Shown: positions 1 through 8,319, counted from the first letter of the stretch. The stretch is DNA of 23,900 nucleotides from Chara braunii (GCA_003427395.1 BFEA01000440.1:1096887-1120786), one strand, 5' to 3'. Program-made: numbers and translations. The notes: a model not told the origin generated them from the letters alone.

Positions 1-47
<47 letters not shown>

Positions 48-50
48 GAG
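1..50. repeat. (GA)n microsatellite flanking the element
   Basis: The first 44 bases are uninterrupted AG dinucleotides, followed by a short imperfect stretch that runs up to the LTR start at 56. None of this is present before the second LTR copy at 19697, so it is flanking DNA and not part of the repeat. The target-site duplication cannot be read because the right end of the element is outside the window. Confidence 0.9.
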
Positions 51-574
51 AGCGCTGTCGGAGGGCGCGGTGTCCCGGCCCTCCTCTGTGTACCAAATCC
101 CTACTTGGTAGTACCCTTAGTTTAGTGCTGCGATCAGTAGCTTCTCCCGAAACACTGTGACGGTTGGTACGTGGGCTATAGTATGATGTGGACCAGTCTC
201 GGTGGCGTAGCCCTCAGCAAAAGGGGGGCGCGACAGGACTTCCATTGGTCCACGCAGGCTCGGCGCCCTGCTGTACAGTAGAGCACAACCGGCCTGTGAC
301 CGTGGTAGCCGCCAGGTTCGCCCTGCGACGCGGAGGTGAGAAGGCTGGCCCGGTCTTTTCAACTGCGCGCCAAAAGCCCCGGTACTAAGTTATGGGTAAG
401 GTGCATGGAGACAGACCGCTGTCAAAGGAAACAAAGCTAAGTAAAAGAAATAAAAGAAAAAAAAGTGTGAGAGCAGAAAGGAAAACTAAGAGTCAGAGTT
501 GCATATGGATCGCGGCCCTTGCTTTAATCGGGAATAATCCGACGATATCGGGCTACTGTACCGTTGAGTCTTCC

Positions 575-635
575 CCTTTCTATTTTATTTACTATTATTA
601 TTATAACCGTCATTGTTAACTTCTCAATTTTCCAG
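575..635 (+). other. Pyrimidine-rich stretch ending in a splice-acceptor-like TTTTCCAG
   Basis: A T-rich, C-rich stretch with a TTAAC branch-like motif ends in CAATTTTCCAG in both LTR copies (second copy near 20217-20277). It looks like a plant-type 3' splice site. A donor-like GTAAGG at about 396 is not kept in the second copy, so an intron is only a possibility. Confidence 0.3.
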
Positions 636-1084
636 ATGCGGCTCTCCTTTTCTGGGTTCAGTCACTTCGTAGGGGAGGCCGACGGTTCAAGTTTTGGGCT
701 GCGGCTACGGCCTGGCAACCTAGAGTGGACCGACTCCTCGTAAGACTCCTGTACCAGAGACGCATGGTTGAAGTGTTGCGCTGTAAAGCCTCAAAAGAAG
801 GGCGACCCTCGGCCGCATTGGTAGGGAGCCTATCACCCCCCAGTGGAGGGTCATAAGCCCCCTCCATGCCATCGGACACGGGTACCCGTCGGGTATAAGC
901 CAACGCGTACGTCTTAAAGAAAGAAAAATGCTTGTCAGTGTCCCGTTATGGGACTTCAGATATTGGGCCGTGGTCACATTGTGAATATTAGTGGTTTGAC
1001 GACAGCATAGCAATTTCGAACCATACCTTGACCGTTGAGCAGAACTTTTCTTTTAGAGCGCGGGGTCATAGCGAGGTGTGAGCC

Positions 1085-1091
1085 TATAAAG
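1085..1091 (+). promoter_or_regulatory. TATA-box-like TATAAAG in the LTR
   Basis: GCCTATAAAGAGG is identical in both LTR copies (second at 20814-20820). It lies about 150 bases upstream of the reading frame at 1239, a normal spacing for a promoter and 5' untranslated region. It could drive a subgenomic transcript of that frame. No expression evidence is available. Confidence 0.4.
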
Positions 1092-1238
1092 AGGTGAGGC
1101 AAACGAGTTCTTGGCAATGAAGCCTCTTCTGCTATGTTGACGTTATTGGCCTGAGAAAGCGGTGGATAGTCTGTGGGCACGAGTGTTGGGTCTCGTGTTG
1201 TGCTATCTATCAGGACGGGCGGGCTATCTTGAGTAGCA

Positions 1239-1685
1239 ATGGCGCTACACGGCTATAGGCCTGCCCGTTGGCGGCACACGGTGCGTTGGGTCCCAGTGTC
1301 AGGTGAAGGCCCCCTGATTACGACGGCCCTGAACTATGATGGGGGAGAAGTAGTTCGACTGAAGGTCTGTATTGAAGGGGGGAGAGAGGAGGAGATGCGA
1401 GGTGACCAGAGGCTGGAGGCTGCCATTTTCGAAGCCCGCGACAAGGCAGAGCGGAGGTGCAAACGAGACGAGGTGACCGTGGGCTTGAGAGTGACGGTCA
1501 TCTCTCACGAGACCGAATCATCAACTAGGACCGACACAAGCGAGGAGCAGCACAACGAGAGAGACTCAGGTGGGGAGAGTGAAATGAGCGAGGCTGACTG
1601 TGAGATGGATCTCAGGTCCTGGAACCGACCCGAGGAGATCCAAAAGTACCACCGGGCCGCGGAGCCGGTGGAAAAAAGGCCCTGA
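1239..1685 (+). CDS. LTR-encoded hypothetical protein, distantly like the family I module (copy 1)
   Basis: A 148-residue frame inside the LTR, starting with ATG 1239 about 150 bases after a TATA-like box. The N-terminal half carries LNYDGGEVVRLKVCIEGG followed by a charged helix with EARDKAERR. The C-terminal half is acidic and Ser/Thr/Glu-rich. The N-terminal half resembles, by eye, the core of the modules at 6875-7327 and 8320-10204: an N-aromatic-x-D/G-G turn, a strand ending in R-x-x-V/L, then a charged helix. The second LTR copy keeps the frame without an indel, although its start ATG is ATA and the next ATG is at 21000. About 14 of 20 differences are amino-acid changing, so there is no sign of constraint after insertion. 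The function is unknown. An ORF in an LTR is known elsewhere (the MMTV sag gene), but no relationship is implied. Confidence 0.5.
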   Translation: MALHGYRPARWRHTVRWVPVSGEGPLITTALNYDGGEVVRLKVCIEGGREEEMRGDQRLEAAIFEARDKAERRCKRDEVTVGLRVTVISHETESSTRTDTSEEQHNERDSGGESEMSEADCEMDLRSWNRPEEIQKYHRAAEPVEKRP

Positions 1686-1712
1686 GGTCAACTCACGACA
1701 CCCGACTCCCAG

Positions 1713-1766
1713 AGGCCGCAGGACCGGAGGCCGCGGGACCGGAGGCCGCGGGACCGGAGGCCGAGG
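1713..1766 (+). repeat. 15-bp GC-rich tandem repeat
   Basis: Three units of AGGCCGCGGGACCGG (first with one change) plus a partial fourth. The second LTR copy (near 21431) has one full unit plus the partial, which accounts for 30 bases of length difference. It lies just after the stop of the LTR reading frame. Confidence 0.85.
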
Positions 1767-2097
1767 GGGAGGAGGTAAACAAAGCAAGGGGAAGAGATAA
1801 GTGTGAGACGCGAGAGGCAGAACACATGCGCTGCGAAGAGGTCAACGAAGAGAGGTACAGAGAGTGAGCGGAAACGAGATGAGCTCTCGAAGCACGCCTG
1901 ATGTCAACTGAACAGCCTGTGCAGCAGACCAGTGGGGACAAGATGAGTGGTGCTCGTGAGTGTGATGAGTGAGCTCAGACTGCAATATCAGTTTTGGCTT
2001 CAGCATAAGCTGTATGGATGAGCGTACTCGATCCTGTTGGAGATGGTTGACCTCAACCGTTGTCTCTGCGCACGCATAGAGTATTCTGTGACTAATA

Positions 2098-2471
2098 AGC
2101 CGCTGTGAGCTTCCGTGACATGCTAGTCAAGTGTTCGTCTTCGCGCTCACTAGGGGTACATTGTGACTTATGAGTCACGACAAGCCCCCGTGACATGTTG
2201 TGGTAATCATCTTCCGTGACTCTTTAAGTATTCGCCAGAAGTGACTCGTCTCTCTTTTCATCTCGTATGCCTCTCCTGAGTGAAAGCCGCTGTGAACTTC
2301 CGTGACATGCTAGTCAAGTGTTCGTCTTCGCGCTCACTAGGGGTACATTGTGACTTATGAGTCACGACAAGCCCCCGTGACACGTTGCGGTAATCATCTT
2401 TCGTGACTCTTTAAGTATTCGCCAGAAGTGACTCGTCTCTGTTTTCATCTCGTATGCCTCTCCTGAGTGAC
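2098..2471 (+). repeat. Tandem duplication of a 187-bp GTGAC-rich unit
   Basis: Two near-identical units of 187 bases (2098-2284 and 2285-2471) stand where the 3' LTR has one (21786-21973). Each unit holds about five GTGAC motifs and one GTCAC, including the inverted repeat GTGACTTATGAGTCAC, whose right arm contains the bZIP-like core TGAGTCA. The second unit shares variants with the single unit of the other LTR (GAACTTCC, CTGTTTTC), so the first unit is the more diverged one. The structure is reminiscent of duplicated enhancers in viral and retrotransposon U3 regions; that role is inference. Confidence 0.85.
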
Positions 2472-4390
2472 AGGCCTTAAAGCCATTCCGGCTCGCTCAC
2501 CGAGCGGTTACGAGTGGGAGAGAGAGCAGTCCACGTGTGGTCCCCCACGTCAATTGAGTCGCAAGGAGTCTGTATGACAAGAAAAAGCCATCTCAAGTGG
2601 CTACATACGAGCGGATGTCAACTAAGCTAGCATCGCTAGCGTCTTTAGTCTCCGCATGTGCTGTGCATTTTGTTTTTGAAGGGAAGGTAACCAAGATTAG
2701 GAGGGGACATACGCGCATAGACGGTTCCGAGGGAAATGTGCAACGCAGGAGCGGTGCATGTTCGAGAGAGAGATACGTGGACGGCAGGCGGAAGCTCTGG
2801 GAGAAGAGAGGGAAGTCTACGAGAGGAGCCGTGCAGANGAGTGTGCTCTGTCTTGCTAGATACAGTTGACTTCAACTGTTGTCTTCGTGATCGCCCAGGG
2901 CACCTTGTGGCTGATGAACCGCAGCGCGACTTCTTGCGCGCTCACCAGGGTGACTAGTCTCAGTATCTCTTTGCACGTTCTCCAGGGTGATAAGCAGTTG
3001 GGTGAAGATCAGGAAAGACCGAGCATCGGAGCGTGATTAGACGAGCGCTGAAGAAGTGAAGATCAGGGAGGACGCGCTGCTCTCTCGTTGTTGCCGTTGT
3101 CGCCCTACCGCTGGATCTCGCGTAGCTTGCTAAGGATGAAATTCTCAGTTCTCGACATTGGATCAGCCAATGATGGCCAGGAAAGAGAGGCATTCTCCAC
3201 CGTGCTTTAGATAGGTGAGCGGAAGCAGACGCCTGTCTTAGTATTGTTATTGGGGTTAGTGATAACTAAGTGTGTTTGGTATGTCAGATCGAGTTACAAG
3301 ACAGGAGGAACGGATGAAGGACGCAGGCAGCTACTACGAAAAAGATTCGTGCGCGCGAAAATAATCTGCTATAGCTTGTGAAGGTCTTGTGTGCCTTCTC
3401 TGTTGGAGTCATCTACTGTCCACCTGTGCTCAGATACTTACCTGTACATTAGTCAGTCTCTTGTTCCTCTTGTTGATAGTGGGGAGGCTAAAGCGCAAGG
3501 ATCCTTTTTGGTTGTGTTCAAACCTGGGTTTGAGCTCGGTGCTACAAGAGTGTGTGATTAGGGAGGCATTAATGTGGTGGTTTCGACTTCAGCCCGTAGT
3601 GAGTAGAGAGAAGGTCGCTCTCAACTGACAGGAGGAGGCTGATTATCGGATACTAAACAAGTGTTTGTGGAGACATAAAGTTGTCGGAAGGAAGGCGTAG
3701 CGTAAAGTCTCATGGTTCAAGGCTTGAGAATCTTGGTCGGGAGACATCAACGACAATTTTTAGTGGCATGTGGTTGGAACGAGGCAGATAAGAGCTCACC
3801 CTTTCTTTTTGATCCGCCGTCTCTTGCTTGTTTTCCCTTTGTACTTACTTGGTACAAGAGCTGCCCGATCTTGAGTTTCCCCTTCTCCAGACTTTAATAA
3901 GAAAATTGCTTAACCTTTAATTACTTCTTTTTTTTGTTTTGAGTCCACACATTACCTGATTGAGGCCGACGAACTTATTGATAAGCGCAAGACGCTCTGG
4001 ACGTATCCACCAAAGGCGTTGGCCTATTAACTAAGGAAGTCGTAGCAGGTCGAGGTCCCGTTCTGGGGAAAAGGGTGACCCCACAGTGAGAAAGAAGTAC
4101 TAAAATGTTGCTTTCTAGCCTGCAAGTGCCGTCTCATGGGCAGGAAAATATCTTTCCTGAGGGGAATTGCATACCTTATCGTGAAGTTTTTACTCGATGG
4201 GGATTGATTCTTACGCTTGCTTACACCACGTCTGCATGAGTGGAAGGTTTTATTTGAGGAAGTTCACCGAGAGTTGTTGAACACGCTCAAAATACAGAAT
4301 ATCTAGTCCCTCTTCTTTTATTTATGAAGACGAAGAAAAAGGTTTGACGCGTCAGTCACAGTTTGACTACTAGTCTCAGCCATAGCCATA
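2472..4390 (+). other. LTR interior without a convincing gene
   Basis: This stretch is conserved in the second LTR (about 21974-23900). Short frames exist (for example 3389-3628 and 3712-3897), but they start at non-ATG codons, or gain a stop or frameshift in the other copy, and their differences show no coding bias. One undetermined base occurs at 2837. I see no RNA gene. Confidence 0.6.
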
Positions 4391-5112
4391 NNCGNGGTGG
4401 GTCATTGTTGTCCAAAAGTGGTGNTGAGGATCTGTAGCAGTCCAAAAAGGGTGTATATTCTTTGTTGTACTTGATGTATCATGCAAAGCTCAAGGCAGCG
4501 AGCACATCCCCCGCCTCTTATATTTGATGGGTACAGATCAAGCATGAGCGTGGGACCTCACAAATGATGCTCTTATAATTGATTTACTTNATCATTGCTC
4601 ATCAATCTAGTTGTTTGAAGCTAGATCACCCNGAAAGAGAATTAANCTGANACCCTTATTGGACGATTACGACACCCTGAGTGCCTCGAGAACTGAGCCT
4701 ATGTATCTTATGAGGCTTGAGAGTGTTGTGTCGTGCAATACACCTTGCAAGATGCTGGTGAAGGAAGTACTCAATTTGATCCAGCNGAATCCAGACATTC
4801 AATCATTNGAATTNNGAGGTCGAAGTTACCCTAAGTGAAGGCTATGTGCATCCCCGCTCANNNAAAGGGGGAAACGGNAGCCGTTCAAAAGGCACCTGTG
4901 TGTGACACTGTGGAAATGAACAGACCAGATCTGACGTCGATTTGAAGCAAAACCAGTACCGAGGAGAAGGTTGAAAGTCTGGAAAGGAGAGTTATCACTC
5001 AAGTGACAGTTATCAGAGTCATCATTTAGGTGACAGTAATCAGAGTTATCCTTCAAGTGATAGTAATCAGAGTTATCATTCAAGTGACANTAATNGNAAC
5101 TACCATTCANAN
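4391..5112. other. Cluster of undetermined bases just past the verified LTR homology
   Basis: About 20 N positions (4391-4392, 4395, 4424, 4590, 4632, 4646, 4651, 4786, 4808, 4814-4815, 4861-4863, 4878, 5090-5112) fall in 720 bases, while the rest of the window has one. They begin exactly where the second LTR copy runs out. This suggests a poorly resolved or gap-filled assembly join. Frames through it, such as 4611-4838, should not be trusted. Confidence 0.85.
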
Positions 5113-5124
5113 GACAACAATCAG
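4990..5124. repeat. 27-bp minisatellite, five units
   Basis: Five contiguous units of exactly 27 bases, consensus AGTTATCATTCAAGTGACAG plus TAATCAG. Because 27 is a multiple of three, both strands stay open. The plus frame reads a nine-residue Ser/Tyr/His/Asp repeat (SYHSSDSNQ); the minus frame reads an Asn/Asp/Ser repeat. The last two units carry undetermined bases. I cannot say which strand, if either, is coding. Confidence 0.9.
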
Positions 5125-5370
5125 ATTATCAACCGAATCAGAATCAGCACTAAGAAACAGCTCTCAAAAGGCTCTTAAGCAGCAATCGGACAGCCTATAG
5201 TTGACAATCACTGGTTGGTCTATCCAACCCTTGACACCTATAAAGCACGCCACCGCTATGTCTTACACCAGACTGCCTTCGAAGGAGTGAACGCCACATT
5301 CTAATCAAGAACATCATTGTTGGCTGTCTAACCAATTCTTGGTGCGAGCCTTGAGAAAAGAGAGGGCGTT

Positions 5371-5580
5371 ATGAAAGAAAGTGAGATCTTGGTGATAAAG
5401 CACCGAGTGAACAGGGACAAGAGTGAAGGATGGGAGGAAAATGCATGCAAAGATATGGAGATATTCAGACTAGTACAGAGGGAATTCGCAGTCAGAACCG
5501 CAGGAGAGAGAAAATACATAGAATACATAATCTATTTCTATGGGCTTGACAACATTCTGCACATTCGCTGGAAACGGTGA
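5371..5580 (+). CDS. Hypothetical 69-residue frame, possible N-terminal fragment of a family I module
   Basis: ATG-started frame of 69 residues. Its last 20 or so residues (KYIEYIIYFYGLDNILHIRW) line up by eye with the LYVLT-Y-F-x-D-L-D-x-Y-D-V-R-I-Y stretch of modules B and C: an aromatic-rich strand, L-D, then I-R. The rest is charged and unrecognised. If related, it is half a module, the C-terminal helix being absent. The match is short and could be chance. Confidence 0.3.
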   Translation: MKESEILVIKHRVNRDKSEGWEENACKDMEIFRLVQREFAVRTAGERKYIEYIIYFYGLDNILHIRWKR

Positions 5581-5811
5581 AACAAGCCAGGGTGAAGTTT
5601 GCGTGAGCTCATTAATACTTTGATTACTTTATCCCCAAAGCTTCAACGATATTTGAAACCGCACAGCACTCACTCTCGGTTAGAAACGGTTGAGCGGGCG
5701 AGTAGCGATCAGACAGTGTTCAAAAGAGGCACTCGGGTTACCGAAACCTTGACTCAGATAACTGATTTCAGACTCAGCGCTCTGAACGGTATCTAGATCG
5801 GAACTGAGGGA

Positions 5812-5986
5812 CGGTACTCAGAACTGTACCTGAAGTCGTACTCCGGACAGTACTCAGAACTGTACCTGAAGTCGTACTCCGGACAGTACTCGGAACTGTA
5901 CCTGAAGTCGTACTCCGGACAGTACTCAGAACTGTACTCAGTACTGTACTCGGGGCCGAACTCAAAGCAGTTCTCAGGACTGTACT
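5812..5986. repeat. 36-bp minisatellite, about 3.6 units, with a degenerate tail
   Basis: Units at 5812-5847, 5848-5883 and 5884-5919, then a partial unit decaying into GTACTC-rich sequence up to 5986. Each unit holds three GTAC tetramers and the self-complementary pair CAGT...ACTG. The unit length is again a multiple of three. The plus frame gives a 12-residue Tyr/Ser repeat (QYSELYLKSYSG). The minus frame gives an ATG-started Ser/Thr-rich frame at 5774-5965. Coding status on either strand is open. Confidence 0.88.
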
Positions 5987-6440
5987 AGAGACTGCGTTCA
6001 GAACAGCTCATGGAAAAGGTGTACAGAATGGCATCTAATTGTGGATTCAGTCGCCACCCAATTTGTGTTTTCAATAAACAACCAGCTCAGACGGCAATAA
6101 ACATTCTTTAGCAAGCGATTAGTCTTCGGGCCAACAAGCAGTCAGTTTCCAGAACGGCAATTAGTCAGTGGCATCAAGTTCTCAGACGGAAATCAGTGAA
6201 CAGGGGCCAGTTAAGTTAGTTACGAACTGCACTTCAGGGCAGCAATCTTAGTGACAGCGGACAAACGACAACTTGAAAACAATAACCAGAGAACAACAAC
6301 CAAGAACAACAACGGGAAAAAAACAATCAGAAATCAATTATCCAAACAGCAGTCTACCCAAGAGTCTTTTCATGCTTAGACCATCGAAGAGTCTCTCGTT
6401 TTTTGTTGGGTGGTGATGTAGTGAGAGTTCAGTGAAAAGC
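5987..6440 (+). other. Non-coding CAG/CAA-rich stretch of the LTR
   Basis: No reading frame of note. The part from about 6240 to 6345 is rich in AACAACAA and CAG trinucleotides. It has the look of an untranslated or spacer region between the 36-bp repeat and the frame at 6441. Confidence 0.5.
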
Positions 6441-6695
6441 ATGGACAGACGCAACACAGTTAGAGTCTCTTGTTCTCTATATCAGGGCACTGCTGAGACC
6501 TGGAGGGAGAGTGCAGTCGAGGAATACAATCAGCAGACCACTACAATAATGGAACACTCGCTGTCCCTTATGAGAAGTCATACGAAAATCAAGAACACAT
6601 ACTTTCTGCACGACAGGAATGGAAAATTATGTGCCATCATGACTTCTGAAGGTACTGTTGAGGAAGCAAGGAGGACCGTTGGCAGCCAACCGTGA
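6441..6695 (+). CDS. Hypothetical 84-residue protein in the LTR, possible family I C-terminal fragment
   Basis: ATG-started frame with a globular-looking composition. It contains TWRESAVEEYNQQTTTIMEH, which resembles the Trp-led helix of the family I modules (VWISATEYLEQRERELDE at 6875-7327; CWQRASDLAHDERKRLERE in module C). The match is limited to a Trp, a small residue three to four on, and acidic/polar spacing, so it is weak. It is followed at 6875 by a better preserved module. No known domain is recognised. Confidence 0.35.
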   Translation: MDRRNTVRVSCSLYQGTAETWRESAVEEYNQQTTTIMEHSLSLMRSHTKIKNTYFLHDRNGKLCAIMTSEGTVEEARRTVGSQP

Positions 6696-6874
6696 GCGTT
6701 TAGCCTCTGAACAGGAACGCCTCACTTTATCCTGGCATTCAGCAATCAGTTATTATTAGTGATCAGTTCAGTAATCAGTTTTTCAGCAATCAGTTTCCTG
6801 TGGTCAGTTTGGCAGCCACTCAGGAATCATCTAGTCAATTTGTATGGGCAGGAGTACTCATGAGCATAGTTTAG

Positions 6875-7327
6875 TCTGCTCCGGTCAGTGAGTCAGTACT
6901 GACCAGCCTCAATCGAATCTCATGCAAAGAGGCATTCCATTATCGGTATGTTAGTGTCATTGTTTTCAGGCAGGAAGATCTGTCAATCTTCGTTGTCCAG
7001 ACCAATTTCGCTGATGGCACTATCCACGATCTGAGACCTTACCTGAAGAAGGGCAAGGAAACTCATGAGCTTTTTGATCCAGTCTGGATCTCAGCCACTG
7101 AATACCTTGAGCAGAGAGAGAGGGAGCTTGATGAGAGTGGCACTACGTTGATTCGCAGCTTTGGGCCGATGCTTTATACTGACTATCCTAGGCCTCCGGT
7201 CCCTTCTCTTCTCACTGATGGCACGAGTTGGTTGGATGTGATTGGTCTGGCAAAGAGGTATATCTCTCCTGCGGTGATCGACATTGAGGCGTTGACAGAG
7301 CAGACGAGGAGTCTTTTCAATGGATGA
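6875..7327 (+). CDS. Family I module Z (inside the predicted LTR)
   Basis: An open frame of 150 codons from the TAG at 6872 to TGA 7325, with no ATG near its beginning, so it may be a broken or spliced exon. It contains the whole family I pattern: SLNRISCKEAFHYRYV, then an N-F-x-D-G turn, HDLRPYLKKG, a Trp-led charged helix (WISATEYLEQRERELDE), a Pro-rich segment (YPRPPVPSL) and DGTSWLDVIGLAKRY. Module A after the primer-binding site shares FPYRY, YDIRPYVKEGG, the P-I-P-P-I-P segment and DGT-N. Modules B and C share SLN-x-x-x-x-K, F/I-P-Y and the D-x-W ending. I know no named domain with this pattern. Confidence 0.6.
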   Translation, partial: SAPVSESVLTSLNRISCKEAFHYRYVSVIVFRQEDLSIFVVQTNFADGTIHDLRPYLKKGKETHELFDPVWISATEYLEQRERELDESGTTLIRSFGPMLYTDYPRPPVPSLLTDGTSWLDVIGLAKRYISPAVIDIEALTEQTRSLFNG

Positions 7328-7487
7328 ACTGCCTACTTTGTGGGATGAGTTTTGCTCCATGGTTGATTACCGTGGCATGTGCCTTGGATGGTCGTGTTCA
7401 GAGCTTCCTGGCTACAGGTGGCTTTTTGTCACGAGGCCTCAGTCTCAGATTGTACGTGGGGTGGGTCTTGACACCAGAGAGGAGTAG
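7320..7487 (+). CDS. Small frame overlapping the end of module Z
   Basis: A 55-codon frame starting ATG 7320 that overlaps the last 8 bases of module Z (the stop lies within ATGGATGA). It reads MDELPTLWDEFCSMVDYRG and continues Trp/Cys-rich. This frame looks more protein-like than the competing frame from ATG 7324. It may be the continuation of module Z after a frameshift or an overlapping gene. No family is recognised. Confidence 0.3.
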   Translation: MDELPTLWDEFCSMVDYRGMCLGWSCSELPGYRWLFVTRPQSQIVRGVGLDTREE

Positions 7488-7789
7488 TGAAAAGAGATTG
7501 AGAGATGAACATGAGGGATGAGTGAGGACTCTTGAGAGGTGCTGACCACGCTCGTTTATGTGTACTTTCTGAGATTATTATGAGTTCTCATTCTTCCCTC
7601 ACTCGATTGCTTCTGTTTGCCCTAGTCAGTCAGTCTTGTTTTTTTTTTCTGCATTATTCTTGCTTGATGATTGCCATTGTGGACGTTTTCTCACAGTTCT
7701 CAAAATCAGATTGACATAATTGATGCATGCATAGCACCCCATAATTTTATGATTATTGTTTGTATTAATTCTCTGCTGTTCCGAATCAA

Positions 7790-7795
7790 AATAAA
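7790..7795 (+). terminator. Candidate polyadenylation signal AATAAA near the LTR end
   Basis: AATAAA stands about 190 bases before the predicted LTR end, in an A/T-rich context with more T-rich sequence at 7875-7905. That is a usual place for the processing signal of a retrotransposon LTR. The start of transcription, and so the R region, cannot be placed from sequence alone. Confidence 0.35.
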
Positions 7796-7987
7796 AGATT
7801 CCTAAGACCGGGGACCTACGAAGATCACAATTGAAGGGTCTCGCTCGAAGCCGGACGCACACAACAGGAAGGAATTTGCATTATTTAAATTATTTTATTT
7901 ATTGCAATTACATACAAAATCCTGCGTGACAACTTCTTGGTTTTCCGGTTGCCTTGAGAAACTCGACTGGAAAAAGTGCAGCAAAAA

Positions 7988-8005
7988 TGGCGCCGTTGCC
8001 GGGGA
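7988..8005 (+). other. Primer-binding site, tRNA-Asp
   Basis: TGGCGCCGTTGCCGGGGA is the exact complement of the last 18 bases (with CCA) of plant cytosolic tRNA-Asp(GUC), as used by plant Athila-type elements. It begins 4 bases after a possible LTR end CA at 7983 (or 7 after 7980). This fixes the direction of the element and the LTR/internal boundary. Animal and yeast tRNA-Asp ends differ, which supports a plant-lineage host. Confidence 0.93.
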
Positions 8006-8319
8006 CGTGAAACGATTTTCGTGTTCGGAACGAACCTGGGTCATCATCATCTTTGAGTTTTGATTAGGACCTGAGAACTGTTGACATTTCTGTGAGCTTC
8101 ATGTTAATGTTATTATGCTTATTGAAGTCCCGATTTTCTTGAGAATTACGACTGTTAACTGTGATTTATTTCTTCCTTGTGTGAGGTACCACACTCGATC
8201 GGGAAAAGGAGATTGATATTATTGACTGAAGAGAATCGAGCTTGACACCAGGTATGCCCAACTATCTCCCAACACACTGAAGAGAATTGAAAGGAAGAGA
8301 GTGAGACGAACCGAAACAG
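8006..8319 (+). other. Untranslated leader after the primer-binding site
   Basis: No reading frame of note. It contains two copies of CTGAAGAGAATYGA (about 8226 and 8277) and a donor-like CCAG|GTATGC at 8251-8252. It probably holds packaging and leader signals, which cannot be recognised by eye. Confidence 0.55.

Larger units (their letters stand above)
56..7983 (+). repeat. 5' long terminal repeat (about 7.9 kb predicted)
   Basis: Positions 56-4390 align along their whole length with 19697-23900, where the window stops. The left edge is sharp: homology begins at TG of TGTCGG with unrelated sequence before it in each copy. The right end is placed at CA (7980 or 7983) because an exact primer-binding site follows within 4-7 bases, as replication requires. 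Positions 4391-7983 therefore belong to the LTR by inference, not by direct comparison. Copy differences include a 187-bp duplication and two extra 15-bp units here, and 77 extra bases in the other copy. An alternative is that the true LTR ends near 4390 and 3.6 kb was inserted before the primer-binding site; no CA end or primer site is visible at 4390. Confidence 0.75.

Noticed and set aside
2597-2869. 90-residue frame in the 5' LTR and an 81-residue counterpart at 22099-22344
   Set aside because: Starts at GTG, and two extra bases in the second copy change the frame, so the C-terminal halves differ. Not conserved as protein.
3389-3628. 79-residue hydrophobic frame present in both LTRs
   Set aside because: Starts at GTG with no ATG near the start. 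Most copy differences change the residue, so it looks neutral. Could be chance in a well-conserved stretch.
3712-3897. 61-residue ATG frame in the LTR
   Set aside because: The second copy has TAG in place of a Gln codon, so it is not kept.
4380-4400. LTR end at 4390
   Set aside because: Considered because the second copy stops there, but there is no CA terminus or primer site after it, and a perfect primer site exists at 7988. Kept only as an alternative.
4611-4838. Frame through the region of undetermined bases
   Set aside because: Contains several N codons and starts at TTG; the frame cannot be trusted.
7091-7360. 89-residue minus-strand frame
   Set aside because: Shadow of module Z on the plus strand.
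7988-8005. A tRNA-Asp gene
   Set aside because: Only the 3' 18 bases match, on the complementary strand and next to an LTR end: a primer-binding site, not a gene.
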